This document shows positions 43,055-52,050 of a stretch of DNA of 64,000 nt, piece by piece. The translations under genes were made by a program, and so were the position numbers. The notes beneath the pieces are model-generated. The model did not search any database. It saw only the letters and a list, made by a program, of their open reading frames with translations, and had not been told where the DNA came from. The first letter of the stretch is position 1; the number at the start of each line of letters is the position of its first letter. The stretch is from Ulvibacter antarcticus (GTDB taxonomy: Bacteria > Bacteroidota > Bacteroidia > Flavobacteriales > Flavobacteriaceae), in contig NZ_REFC01000016.1 of the NCBI RefSeq assembly GCF_003688405.1, positions 62,001 through 126,000 on the forward strand, read 5' to 3'.

Positions 43055-43893
43055 AAAATTCAATCAACATAGTTAAGTATTCTGGCGACGTGGTAGCTTT
43101 TGATGTGGATAAACTTATCAATTCCTTAAGACGGTCTCAAGCTAGTGAAGAATTGATTCAGCAAATAGTAGCGCAAGTTGAAGACCAATTATATGACGGA
43201 ATTACTACTAAAAAAATCTATCAAATGGCATTTAAAATGCTAAAGGGCAAATCGAGAGTAAGTGCTTCAAAATACAAACTCAAAAAAGCCCTGATGGAAT
43301 TGGGACCCTCTGGTTTTCCTTTTGAAAAGCTGGTGGGAAAACTATTTGCGCACGAAGGGTATACAACAAAAGTTGGTGTGATTGTACAGGGTAATTGTGT
43401 GCAGCACGAAGTAGATGTGATAGCACAAAAAGATAACAAACATTATATGATTGAATGTAAGTATCATAGCGAACAAGGAAGGACTTGTAATGTAAAAATC
43501 CCATTATATATCCAGTCTCGATTTTTGGATGTTAAAGCAAAATGGGAACATCAAAAAGGGCACGAGTCTAATCTTCATAAAGGTTGTGTGTACACCAATA
43601 CGCGATTCACATCTGACGCGATTCAATATGGTAAATGTGTAGGGTTGTTATTGGCAAGTTGGGATTATCCTATGGGAAACGGTTTAAAAGACAGAATAGA
43701 TAAGCTGGGGCTACATCCTTTAACAGCATTAACTACGCTGACTAAAGCAGAAAAAACAATGTTATTAGACAAAGGCATCGTGCTCTGCAAAGAGCTTCAC
43801 GAAAATCCTACGCTATTAAAGCAGATAGGAATTGATAAAAAAAGACACAAAAAGATTTTAGAAGATTCAGAAGCGCTGTGTAAAAGCACTTAA
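43051..43893 (+). CDS. ATP-cone fused to a Mrr-like restriction endonuclease domain
   Basis: 280 residues. ATP-cone about 6-88: IVKYSGDVVAFDVDKLINSLRR. The next domain about 92-190 is PD-(D/E)xK: EKLVGKLFAHEGY, then HEVDVIAQ, then MIECKYH, giving the D-x-ECK nuclease core. The fusion joins a nucleotide sensor used in ribonucleotide reductases to a nuclease fold. Coupled to Usp by an ATGA overlap. Activity is unknown. Confidence 0.85.
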   Translation: MKNSINIVKYSGDVVAFDVDKLINSLRRSQASEELIQQIVAQVEDQLYDGITTKKIYQMAFKMLKGKSRVSASKYKLKKALMELGPSGFPFEKLVGKLFAHEGYTTKVGVIVQGNCVQHEVDVIAQKDNKHYMIECKYHSEQGRTCNVKIPLYIQSRFLDVKAKWEHQKGHESNLHKGCVYTNTRFTSDAIQYGKCVGLLLASWDYPMGNGLKDRIDKLGLHPLTALTTLTKAEKTMLLDKGIVLCKELHENPTLLKQIGIDKKRHKKILEDSEALCKST

Positions 43894-43935
43894 CCATTAA
43901 GGAGAAAAAGTTTAACAATTTTAAAAACAAAACTT

Positions 43936-44190
43936 ATGAAAACTGAAGAATTGAAACAACAGAACAGCATAGATTTTGAACCATTTTACCAAGCCTTGGA
44001 AGATGAGAGCACGTTGCTAGAAGAGGCTTTTGAAACAGTATTGGAAATGGTAAGTACCGATCCAAAAGCTGCAAAAAAAATAGCGCATCTTATTAAAAAA
44101 GATTTCCACGGTTTATACAAGGAAGTAGAGGCGTTACAAACAATTGAAAAAAACAAAGGTAGCGCACATTCTTGTTGTGGTGGCAACTAA
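43936..44190 (+). CDS. Small acidic protein with CCGG end
   Basis: 84 residues, helical and acidic, ending AHSCCGGN. The tail could bind metal. No recognised family; it lies between the ATP-cone gene and the nuclease. Confidence 0.6.
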   Translation: MKTEELKQQNSIDFEPFYQALEDESTLLEEAFETVLEMVSTDPKAAKKIAHLIKKDFHGLYKEVEALQTIEKNKGSAHSCCGGN

Positions 44191-44245
44191 ATAGTGGATT
44201 GCCTATTGAAGTAAATTATGAATAACGACTTAAAAACGACTACAA

Positions 44246-45622
44246 ATGAAAAACAATAAAATAAACATCCACTTTTTGGGCGCCGCAGGTACAGTAACCG
44301 GCTCAAAATATTTAGTGGACACAGGCAATAAAAAAATACTAATAGACTGCGGACTTTTTCAAGGGCTAAAAGAATTACGCCTTAAAAACTGGGAATATCC
44401 ACCTGTGGAAGTTTCAGAAATTGATATGGTTTTGCTAACACACGGTCATTTAGATCATACTGGATATCTGCCTAGGTTGGTAAAACAAGGATTTAAGGGA
44501 CCTATATATGGCACCAATCCAACAATGGACATCGCAAAAATCATACTTAATGATAGTGGTAAAATACAGGAACAGGAAGCCGAACGTGCCAATAAGGAAG
44601 GTTATTCAAAGCATAGCCCAGCAGAACCACTCTACGATTTAAAGGATGTAGAAAAAACCATTCCATATTTTAAGGGCATCCCTCAAGCACAATGGATTCC
44701 ATTGTTTGATGGCATCAGTGCTCGATTTCAATATAACGGACACATTCTTGGAGCTACCTACATCGAGTTGGATGTACATGGAAAACGCTTTGTTTTTTCA
44801 GGAGATATTGGAAGAACGAACGATTTACTATTGTATCCACCTCTAAAACCAAAAAAGGCAGATGTCCTTTTTATTGAATCCACTTATGGAGGAAGGTTTC
44901 ATCCTGATGAAGTGGATGCGATACCGCAGATTGAAAAATTAGTCAAAGACACTTTTGATAGAGGCGGTAGCCTATTTGTTCCAAGTTTTTCGGTAGAACG
45001 TGCCCAACTGATGATGCTAATTTTTTGGAAATTACTCAAGGAGAACAAAATACCCAAAGTACAAATGATTATGGATAGCCCAATGGGCGCTAGTGTATTG
45101 GAGCTCTTCCACCGCACACGAGATTGGCATAGGTTAGAAGATAATGAATGTGATGAAATGTGTTCACATTTCACGGTGGTAAAAAGTTATCGCGAAACTA
45201 TGGAATTGCGAAATGATGATAAACCAAAAATCGTGATTGCAGGAAGTGGAATGCTTACTGGAGGCCGAATGCTCAACTATCTTGAAACACAGGCGCAAAA
45301 CCCTAATAATACTTTGCTTTTTGTGGGTTATCAAGCTGAAGGAACCCGTGGTAGAAAATTGTTGGAAGGCGAAAAGGAGCTAAAAGTGTACGGAAAATGG
45401 GTGCCTTTTAAAATGCAGGTAGCTGAAGTTGAAGGTCTCTCGGCACACGCTGACCACGCTGAGCTTATGGATTGGATGAGTAAGATAAAAAACAAACCCG
45501 AACGGATTTTTATTGTACACGGTGAAAAAGAAGGTGCGGAAGCACTTCAAAAAGGCATCAAAGAAACCTATGGATGGGATGCTCAAATACCACAATTGTA
45601 CACTATTGAAGAACTAGATTAG
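44246..45622 (+). CDS. MBL-fold beta-CASP ribonuclease
   Basis: 458 residues. Zinc site H66-G-H68-L-D70-H71; later FSGDIGRTNDLL. The beta-CASP insert has FVPSFSVERAQ, and the RMMBL end has LSAHADHAELMDWM and FIVHGEKEGAEALQKGI. Members process RNA as endo- or exonucleases (CPSF73/RNase J type). In this island it may feed nucleotides to the AMP phosphorylase next to it (inference). Confidence 0.92.
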   Translation: MKNNKINIHFLGAAGTVTGSKYLVDTGNKKILIDCGLFQGLKELRLKNWEYPPVEVSEIDMVLLTHGHLDHTGYLPRLVKQGFKGPIYGTNPTMDIAKIILNDSGKIQEQEAERANKEGYSKHSPAEPLYDLKDVEKTIPYFKGIPQAQWIPLFDGISARFQYNGHILGATYIELDVHGKRFVFSGDIGRTNDLLLYPPLKPKKADVLFIESTYGGRFHPDEVDAIPQIEKLVKDTFDRGGSLFVPSFSVERAQLMMLIFWKLLKENKIPKVQMIMDSPMGASVLELFHRTRDWHRLEDNECDEMCSHFTVVKSYRETMELRNDDKPKIVIAGSGMLTGGRMLNYLETQAQNPNNTLLFVGYQAEGTRGRKLLEGEKELKVYGKWVPFKMQVAEVEGLSAHADHAELMDWMSKIKNKPERIFIVHGEKEGAEALQKGIKETYGWDAQIPQLYTIEELD

Positions 45623-45649
45623 TTACAAAATTTTAATAATCAAGAAAAT

Positions 45650-47152
45650 ATGGAACAAAACTCAAACATATTAAAATACAAACATCTCGGAATCTATACC
45701 CAAAATGAGAATGTGGTGTATATGCGAGAAGATTGCCACGTCTGTATTTCTGAAGGATTTGAGGCACTTACCCGAATAAGGATATCCAATGTAAGCACCT
45801 CAATTGTAGCAAGTCTCAATATTCTAAATTCAGATATTCTGATGCCCAATGAAATTGGACTTTCAGATTCGGCTGCCGAAAAACTAAATGTTTCCCCAAA
45901 TGAAACCTTATATGTTTCACACTTAGAACCTATTGAATCCTTAAGCCTCGTTCGGGCAAAAATCTATAATCAAAAACTGGATTATAACGCTTATAATGAA
46001 ATTATAACCGATATCGTTGAAGGCAATTATTCTAACATCCACTTATCGGCATTTATAACGGCTTGTGCAGGTGACCGAATGGATATCGATGAAATATCTG
46101 ACCTCACAAAAGCTATGATTGCTTCCGGTAAGCAATTGGATTGGAACAAAGAAATCGTGGTTGATAAGCATTGTATTGGCGGATTACCCGGCAATAGAAC
46201 AACGCCATTGATAGTAGCCATCGTTGCCGCTTATGGGCTTACAATGCCCAAAACATCTTCCCGTGCCATCACTTCGCCAGCAGGTACAGCAGATACAATG
46301 GAAGTATTGACCAATGTTACACTTTCTTCCGAAGAAATAAAAAATGTGGTAGAAAATGAAGGTGGTTGCATCGTGTGGGGAGGAACGGCGCAATTAAGTC
46401 CTGCAGATGATGTGCTCATTAAAATTGAAAAAGCTTTGGATATTGATAGTGAAGGACAATTGATTGCTTCGGTACTTTCAAAAAAAGCTGCGGCAGGATC
46501 CACACACGTTATTATTGATATTCCTGTGGGAGAAACCGCAAAGGTACGCAGTACGGAAATGGCACAGCAATTAAAAGAACATATGGAAACCGTGGGCAAA
46601 GCTGTTGGTCTAAAAGTGAAAGTTGTTATTACAGATGGTACGCAGCCAATTGGAAGAGGTATTGGTCCTACATTAGAAGCCATCGATATATTAAAGGTCT
46701 TAAAAAATGAAGCTGATGCTCCCAAAGACCTATTGGAAAGAGCGTTGTTTTTGGCAGGGGAATTATTGGAACTTTCTGGAAAAGTTGAAAAAGGAAAAGG
46801 AAGGAAAACTGCACAAAAAGTACTTGAATCTGGAAAAGCTTATGAAAAATTTATCGCCATTTGTAAAGCCCAAGGTCGCTTTTCAAAACCTGTTTTAGCA
46901 CGCTATAAAGTCGAAATCAAATCAGAAAAATCAGGAATTTTAAAAAGAATCGATAACAGAAAGATTGCAAAACTTGCCAAGCTTTCGGGTGCACCAAAAT
47001 CCAAATCGGCAGGGATTTCACTGAATGTCCATTTGAACGACAAAATTGAAAAAGACCAATTATTATACACGCTTTATGCAGAATCGCAGGGCGAATTAAA
47101 TTATGCTCTGGACTATAAAAATAGCCACGACGACATCATAGCCATTAATTAA
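45650..47152 (+). CDS. AMP-phosphorylase-type enzyme (thymidine phosphorylase family)
   Basis: 500 residues. The signature reads DKHCIGGLPGNRTTPLIVAI and PKTSSRAITSPAGTADTMEV: the Asn-Arg and Ser-Arg pattern of archaeal AMP phosphorylases, not the KHSTGG-GDK of thymidine phosphorylase. The family cleaves nucleoside 5'-monophosphates with phosphate, giving ribose-1,5-bisphosphate plus base. An N-terminal domain (1-80) as in the archaeal enzyme is present. No RuBisCO or ribose-1,5-bisphosphate isomerase lies in the island. Confidence 0.92.
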   Translation: MEQNSNILKYKHLGIYTQNENVVYMREDCHVCISEGFEALTRIRISNVSTSIVASLNILNSDILMPNEIGLSDSAAEKLNVSPNETLYVSHLEPIESLSLVRAKIYNQKLDYNAYNEIITDIVEGNYSNIHLSAFITACAGDRMDIDEISDLTKAMIASGKQLDWNKEIVVDKHCIGGLPGNRTTPLIVAIVAAYGLTMPKTSSRAITSPAGTADTMEVLTNVTLSSEEIKNVVENEGGCIVWGGTAQLSPADDVLIKIEKALDIDSEGQLIASVLSKKAAAGSTHVIIDIPVGETAKVRSTEMAQQLKEHMETVGKAVGLKVKVVITDGTQPIGRGIGPTLEAIDILKVLKNEADAPKDLLERALFLAGELLELSGKVEKGKGRKTAQKVLESGKAYEKFIAICKAQGRFSKPVLARYKVEIKSEKSGILKRIDNRKIAKLAKLSGAPKSKSAGISLNVHLNDKIEKDQLLYTLYAESQGELNYALDYKNSHDDIIAIN

Positions 47153-47162
47153 AAAACATATT

Positions 47163-48056
47163 ATGAAAACAATTTTATTCAGCCTTCCCGGAAATGAAAA
47201 GCTCACAGAACTTTTGGCAATGAAAATGGATGCCGAAGTGGGCAAAGTCACTTTACGCAATTTTCCAGACGGAGAATCCTATACTCGTATTCTGTCTAAC
47301 GTTAAAGACAAATGTGTCGTATTGGTATGCACTTTGCACGAACCAGACGAAAAACTTTTGCCACTCTACTTTTTGAGCAATACTGCAAAATCGCTCGGAG
47401 CTAAATGTTCCTGTTTAGTAGCACCATATCTTGCTTATATGCGTCAGGACAAAGTATTTAATGAAGGGGAAGGTGTAACCTCTGGCTTCTTCGGAAAGTT
47501 GATTTCAGGTTTCGCCGATAGCATTACCACGGTTGACCCTCACTTGCACAGGATAAGTTCTTTGGGCGAAGTTTATCACATCCCCAATAAAGTAATTCAC
47601 GCAGCAAATGCTATTTCAGAATGGATAAAGGAAAATGTTGAAAACCCTGTTCTTATCGGTCCCGATTCTGAAAGCGAGCAATGGGTTTCCGAGGTTGCCA
47701 AAAATGCAGGAGTACCTTTTACAGTGTTACAGAAAGTGCGTCACGGCGACCGTGATGTGGAAGTCTCGGTTCCAGATGTAGATAAATACAAAGATGCCAC
47801 GCCTATTCTGGTGGATGATATTATCTCGACTGCACGGACAATGATTGAGACTGTGAAACGCCTAAAGAAAGCAGGAATGAAACCACCAATATGCGTTGGC
47901 ATTCACGCAGTTTTTTCAGGTAATGCCTATCAAGATTTATTGGATTCCGGTGTAGAAAAAATAGTAACCTGCAACACCATTCCACATCCTTCAAATGCTA
48001 TTGACTTGAGCGATGTAATGGCAAAAGAAGTTAAAAAATTAATGCACCATATATGA
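47163..48056 (+). CDS. Ribose-phosphate pyrophosphokinase (PRPP synthetase), short form
   Basis: 297 residues, a little shorter than housekeeping bacterial Prs (about 315). LRNFPDGESYTRI, YLAYMRQDKVFNEGEGVTS, DPHLHR and the PRPP loop LVDDIISTARTM are conserved. It lies ten bases after the AMP phosphorylase, so it should act in the same nucleotide route. Confidence 0.93.
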   Translation: MKTILFSLPGNEKLTELLAMKMDAEVGKVTLRNFPDGESYTRILSNVKDKCVVLVCTLHEPDEKLLPLYFLSNTAKSLGAKCSCLVAPYLAYMRQDKVFNEGEGVTSGFFGKLISGFADSITTVDPHLHRISSLGEVYHIPNKVIHAANAISEWIKENVENPVLIGPDSESEQWVSEVAKNAGVPFTVLQKVRHGDRDVEVSVPDVDKYKDATPILVDDIISTARTMIETVKRLKKAGMKPPICVGIHAVFSGNAYQDLLDSGVEKIVTCNTIPHPSNAIDLSDVMAKEVKKLMHHI

Positions 48057-48697
48057 GAAAGCTAAGTTTCATAATATTTTTAACCTTATTCAATATCACA
48101 ATGAATGGACAAACTGAAATGCTCATCGGGCAAATTTCAGGCAGAGTCATAGTTCGAGAAAATTTTGATGAAGAAGGTGCTTTTTTAAACAAACAAACTT
48201 TTGAAGCTGACGAAGCTATAAAGAAAAATGGATATTATGAAATTGGGGTAATCACCGAACTGTTTGACAAGGACAAAAAATCTACCGACAAATACACGAC
48301 GACCTATCGCTGTAAACCGGATGAAGCTAGTGTAATGGTAATGGTATTTCCTTTTTCAGATCCAAAATCAAAGGAAACCGAAATCAATACTATTTCTAAA
48401 AATTTTAAAGAGTTATACGATTTGGAAAACTTGGAAGATATTGAACTGGAAATGAGTTTTGATTCGGGTCTGTTGAGTTTTTTTGGCTCAAAAAGCACCA
48501 TAAAGATTTACGACCGAAAATTAACGGGTAGCAATAACAATATTAAATCAAAAATTAATATTAAAGCTTATGCTTTGGGCATTCGTATCAAACAGCTCAA
48601 CTATTCTGTCGATGAAAAATTAAACGGTGATGGTTTATTGACCTTTCAGAAATTTACCGAAGCCGATGGTAGTTATTTTACAATCAACTATAAATAA
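48053..48697 (+). CDS. Exported protein of unknown family
   Basis: 214 residues with a signal peptide (about 1-19, FLTLFNITMNGQ). Mature part mainly beta with a charged middle. No domain recognised. Overlaps PRPP synthetase by 4 bp, so it is co-translated. Confidence 0.7.
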   Translation: MRKLSFIIFLTLFNITMNGQTEMLIGQISGRVIVRENFDEEGAFLNKQTFEADEAIKKNGYYEIGVITELFDKDKKSTDKYTTTYRCKPDEASVMVMVFPFSDPKSKETEINTISKNFKELYDLENLEDIELEMSFDSGLLSFFGSKSTIKIYDRKLTGSNNNIKSKINIKAYALGIRIKQLNYSVDEKLNGDGLLTFQKFTEADGSYFTINYK

Positions 48698-48703
48698 AAA
48701 CAA

Positions 48704-48997
48704 ATGAAAAATTACGATACACTATCAGAAGCTATTAACGATTTACAGGCAAACGAATATCCCTATGACTTCAACTTAACGCCTGAATGTTTGAAATGTG
48801 CTTCGCTCAAACTTGAGATCCATCCTGAAGATTTTAAAGTAGATAAAACCTATCGCTTTGAAGGAATGAGCAGTACTGATGATAATAGCATTCTTTATGC
48901 TATATCTTCCAAAGACGGAATAAAAGGTCTTTTGGTAGATGCCTATGGCGTCTATGCCGAAAATATTTCGGAAGCAATGAGAAAAAAATTACGCTAA
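48704..48997 (+). CDS. Short protein of the group annotated 'phosphoribosylpyrophosphate synthetase'
   Basis: 97 residues: YDTLSEAINDLQANEYPYDFNLTP, VDKTYRFEGMSSTDDNSILYAI, LVDAYGVYAE. A small Bacteroidetes family often given that name but lacking the Prs fold; a regulatory partner is more likely. Its place right behind a true PRPP synthetase is of interest. Confidence 0.65.
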   Translation: MKNYDTLSEAINDLQANEYPYDFNLTPECLKCASLKLEIHPEDFKVDKTYRFEGMSSTDDNSILYAISSKDGIKGLLVDAYGVYAENISEAMRKKLR

Positions 48998-49014
48998 CAC
49001 TTAAACAAAAACTA

Positions 49015-51078
49015 ATGGAAAATCACGAACACGACAAACACGATGAAATAGACCTTTCGAAAATGGATCATTCAAAAATGGGACATTCCGATCATAGCAG
49101 TAACGTACCTATGGGAATGGCAGGTCACGACCATCATAAAATGATGATTGCAGACTTTAAAAAACGATTCTGGGTAACGCTAGTCCTAACAATTCCAATC
49201 TTGTTCTTCTCGCCAATGATTCAAGAATTTTTCGGATATGAATTTTTACTTCCTGGTAATCCTTATGTGCTTTTTGCTCTTTCTACTATTGTATATTTCT
49301 ATGGTGGATGGCCTTTTCTTAAAGGTTTTGTTTCAGAAATAAAAAATGGTGCACCAGGAATGATGACGCTTATATCTATGGCAATAAGTGTCGCTTATTT
49401 CTACAGTTCTGCAACTGTTTTTGGTTTAGATGGTGTTGATTTCTTTTGGGAACTGGCAACTCTAATCGCTATTATGCTTGTAGGTCATTGGATAGAAATG
49501 AAAAGTGTCCTAGGTGCATCAAAAGCTTTACAACTTTTAGTTAGTATGATGCCGGCCGAAGCTCACAGAGTGAAAGGCGACACTATTGAAGATATTTCAC
49601 TAGAAGATTTATTGATAGACGACATCATTTTGGTAAAGCCCGGAGAGAAGGTTCCTGCCGATGGAATTATTATTGAAGGTACAAGTTATCTAAATGAATC
49701 AATGCTCACGGGAGAGTCAAAACCAGTAAAAAAAGATGAAAAGGATAAAGTAATTGGAGGTTCGGTAAACGGCAATGGTAGCATAAAGGTAAAAGTAGAG
49801 CATACAGGCAAAGACAGCTATCTTAACAAAGTTATCACAATGGTAGAGGAAGCCCAGAAGACCAAATCTAAAATGCAGAACCTTTCCGATAGAGCAGCAA
49901 AATGGCTGACTTATATAGCTTTGGCGATTGGTTTTGGTACATTGGCAGTTTGGTTGATTTTAGGCTTTCCATTTGTCTATGCTTTAGAAAGGATGGTTAC
50001 CGTTATGGTTATTGCTTGTCCACACGCTTTAGGACTAGCCATACCTTTGGTAGTTGCAATCTCTACCGCAGTATCTGCCCAAAACGGATTATTAATCCGT
50101 AGTAGGACAGCTTTTGAAGAATCACGTAAAATTTCAGTCCTACTTTTTGATAAAACAGGAACACTGACCAAAGGGGATTTTGGCGTTACCCGAATAAAAT
50201 CTGTAAATACGTCTTATTCAAATGAAGAAATTTTACGGCTTTCAAGTGCATTAGAGCAAAGTTCGGAACATCCTATTGCCGTAGGTATTATTAAAAAGGT
50301 CAAAGAAGACAATATTACCATCCCAAAGCTTGAAAACTTTAATGCAATTACTGGTAAAGGTGTAGAGGCTAATGTAGAAGGTAAGCAAGTAAAAGTGGTT
50401 AGTCCTGGTTATTTAAGGGGTGAAAAAATCACTATTCCTGAAGATGCTTATAGTGATGCTGCTGAAACTGTTGTATTTATACTAATTGATGGCCAATTAG
50501 CAGGATATATAGCCCTTGCTGATGAAATAAGACCAGAATCTGCCGAAGCTATCAAAATATTTAAAAAGAATAACATCAAGGTTTTAATGGCAACTGGCGA
50601 TAACGAAATAACAGCAAAAGCTGTTAGCGACAAACTTGGTTTGGACGGTTACTATTCAGAAGTATTACCACATCAAAAAGTGGAAATTGTGACAGAGTTA
50701 CAAAATAAAGGAGAGTTCGTGGCTATGACAGGCGATGGTGTAAACGATGCACCTGCTCTTGCAAAAGCTGATGTTGGTATTGCCGTTGGCTCTGGGACAG
50801 ACGTAGCTGCTGAAACTGCCGATATTATTTTGGTAAATAGCAACCCACAGGATATTGCAAACCTAATTTTATTTGGAAAAGCTACTTACAATAAAATGAT
50901 TCAAAATCTAATATGGGCAACAGGTTATAATGTTGTTGCTATTCCATTAGCTGCTGGAGTATTATATTCTTCAGGTTTTGTTTTAGGACCAGCATTAGGA
51001 GCTGTTTTTATGAGTTTAAGCACCATTATTGTCGCTATTAATGCACAATTATTAAAACGAAAAATAGGTAACAAATAA
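49015..51078 (+). CDS. CopB-type (CPH) heavy-metal P-type ATPase
   Basis: 687 residues. Met/His-rich N-terminus (DHSKMGHSDHSS, GHDHHKMM), eight membrane helices, actuator loop LTGESKPVKK, the channel motif A-C335-P-H337, phosphorylated D379 in DKTGTLTKG, HP loop SSEHPIA, and GDGVNDAPALAKADVGIA. The CPH motif defines the P1B-3 group that exports Cu+/Cu2+ or Ag+. It probably provides the copper resistance around which the island is built. Last intact island gene. Confidence 0.95.
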   Translation: MENHEHDKHDEIDLSKMDHSKMGHSDHSSNVPMGMAGHDHHKMMIADFKKRFWVTLVLTIPILFFSPMIQEFFGYEFLLPGNPYVLFALSTIVYFYGGWPFLKGFVSEIKNGAPGMMTLISMAISVAYFYSSATVFGLDGVDFFWELATLIAIMLVGHWIEMKSVLGASKALQLLVSMMPAEAHRVKGDTIEDISLEDLLIDDIILVKPGEKVPADGIIIEGTSYLNESMLTGESKPVKKDEKDKVIGGSVNGNGSIKVKVEHTGKDSYLNKVITMVEEAQKTKSKMQNLSDRAAKWLTYIALAIGFGTLAVWLILGFPFVYALERMVTVMVIACPHALGLAIPLVVAISTAVSAQNGLLIRSRTAFEESRKISVLLFDKTGTLTKGDFGVTRIKSVNTSYSNEEILRLSSALEQSSEHPIAVGIIKKVKEDNITIPKLENFNAITGKGVEANVEGKQVKVVSPGYLRGEKITIPEDAYSDAAETVVFILIDGQLAGYIALADEIRPESAEAIKIFKKNNIKVLMATGDNEITAKAVSDKLGLDGYYSEVLPHQKVEIVTELQNKGEFVAMTGDGVNDAPALAKADVGIAVGSGTDVAAETADIILVNSNPQDIANLILFGKATYNKMIQNLIWATGYNVVAIPLAAGVLYSSGFVLGPALGAVFMSLSTIIVAINAQLLKRKIGNK

Positions 51079-51146
51079 TGAACAGGAAAGAAAAGCTTAA
51101 CAGGATATATTTAATCCTGTTGAGTTTATTTGGAGTGATGTAAAAA

Positions 51147-51305
51147 TCATTTAATTGCATTGAATTTCTTCAAAACTTCTTCCATTCTTTCTACATTATT
51201 CATCTTCTTAGGCTGCAGAAATTTTTTCCCATAATCGGTGTGATATGTATGGTCTCTAAGAAAATTTATGTTGAAAACAAGGACACCTCCCCTATTAAAT
51301 ATATG
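51147..51305 (-). pseudogene. Gene fragment, unknown
   Basis: The minus frame between two stops reads NRGGVLVFNINFLRDHTYHT and KFLQPKKMNNVERMEEVLKKF with no start codon at its head. Looks like the C-terminal part of a longer protein; family not recognised. Confidence 0.35.
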
Positions 51306-51389
51306 CTAGTTAGTTCTTAAGCAACCACAAGGATTCTGTGCAATTTTGGTATTAATTGAAGTTAATTTTCGTGAAATCTTGACCTATTA

Positions 51390-51545
51390 CTAGACCATTT
51401 CAGAAATGGAATCATAATTTATGAAATTTGCTCCAAAGATTAATTCAACCAATATTAACAACACCGCTAAAGAGACAAGAAGTGAAACCGTATTGTCCCA
51501 AAGTTTTGCTTCAATACTGCGCTTTGCTTGCTTACTCTCTTCCAT
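51390..51545 (-). CDS. 51-residue membrane peptide
   Basis: EESKQAKRSIEAKLWDNTVS then a hydrophobic helix (LLVSLAVLLILVELIFG). Plausible codon use; not recognised. May be a remnant. Confidence 0.4.
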   Translation of the reverse strand: MEESKQAKRSIEAKLWDNTVSLLVSLAVLLILVELIFGANFINYDSISEMV

Positions 51546-51592
51546 AGGTTTAATTTTAATTTCCTTTGACTTTATAAAAGTTTAAGTGGTAA

Positions 51593-51742
51593 TTAGGAGA
51601 GCTCTACTATTTCTATTTCTTCCTCCGTCAAGCCATACAATTCATACACCATCGCATCTATCTCTTTTTCTGTTTTGTCAATTTGACTTTGCAATTCCTG
51701 AGCTTTCTTTTTGTTTTCTTCAAAAAGCTCTCCGGCTCCACT
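51593..51742 (-). pseudogene. C-terminal remnant of an Eco57I/N6-adenine methylase-type restriction-modification enzyme
   Basis: The minus frame reads ELFEENKKKAQELQSQIDKT, then EKEIDAMVYELYGLTEEEIE ending IVELS and stop. EIDxxVYELYGLTEEEI is the characteristic tail of large adenine-methyltransferase/target-recognition proteins. No start; the frame is cut at attR. Confidence 0.6.
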
Positions 51743-51804
51743 TTAATGCCCGTAAACACAATGTTTACGGGCTTTTTTATTTTAGGGGGCATAATTGGGG
51801 GCAT
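51730..51804 (+). repeat. attR: 75-bp direct repeat
   Basis: CTCCGGCTCCACTTTAATGC, the GTAAACACAATGTTTACGGG hairpin, then AGGGGGCATAATTGGGGGCA. Matches attL except for about 3-4 positions. It marks the right border of the ssrA island. Confidence 0.9.
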
Positions 51805-52050
51805 AATTTTTTATGAACCGAATTGTAAACTAGAGTTGACTATTAAACTTAATTTATTAAAGCATATATAATTATTACCCAAAGCTACAACCTTCGCCCC
51901 GCTTCGCTCATTCTTCTTTCTTCTTTCTTCCTTTAACGTTTTTACAACAATAAAATGTTAAACAATGTTAGGAGTAGATTCAGTGATATTTTATTTGAAT
52001 AATTTGTAATGGAAAGCTAAGATCAATTTACTTAGTTAAATTTTAAAATT

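Larger units (their letters stand above)
33154..51729 (+). mobile_element. 18.6-kb genomic island in ssrA (copper, stress and nucleotide genes), no integrase
   Basis: Bounded by 75-bp direct repeats, the left in the ssrA 3' end, a classic tyrosine-integrase target. Contents: HYC_CC_PP protein, Met-rich lipoproteins, CopZ-like HMA, P-type ATPase, permeases, Usp, SDR, beta-CASP nuclease, AMP phosphorylase, PRPP synthetase, archaeal-type GAPDH. All but the small fragments at the right end lie on the plus strand. It has only 2 copies of the octamer CTTCGGAA/TTCCGAAG against about 46 in the rest of the window. No integrase, relaxase or replication gene is visible and several genes are broken, so it appears immobile. 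Confidence 0.82.
51079..52050. other. Island right end and flank: gene fragments, attR
   Basis: About 970 bp with no full gene. It holds fragments at 51147-51305 and 51593-51742, a small membrane ORF at 51390-51545, the attR repeat at 51730-51804 and AT-rich DNA beyond. Confidence 0.6.

Noticed and set aside
45650-47152. Thymidine phosphorylase of pyrimidine salvage
   Set aside because: The motif is KHCIGGLPGNRTT with SSRAITSPAGT, as in AMP phosphorylases; the KHSTGG-GDK pattern of thymidine phosphorylase is absent.
51586-51816. Plus-strand frame of 76 codons across attR
   Set aside because: Composition is odd, it runs through the att terminator hairpin, and the opposite strand carries a recognisable methylase tail.
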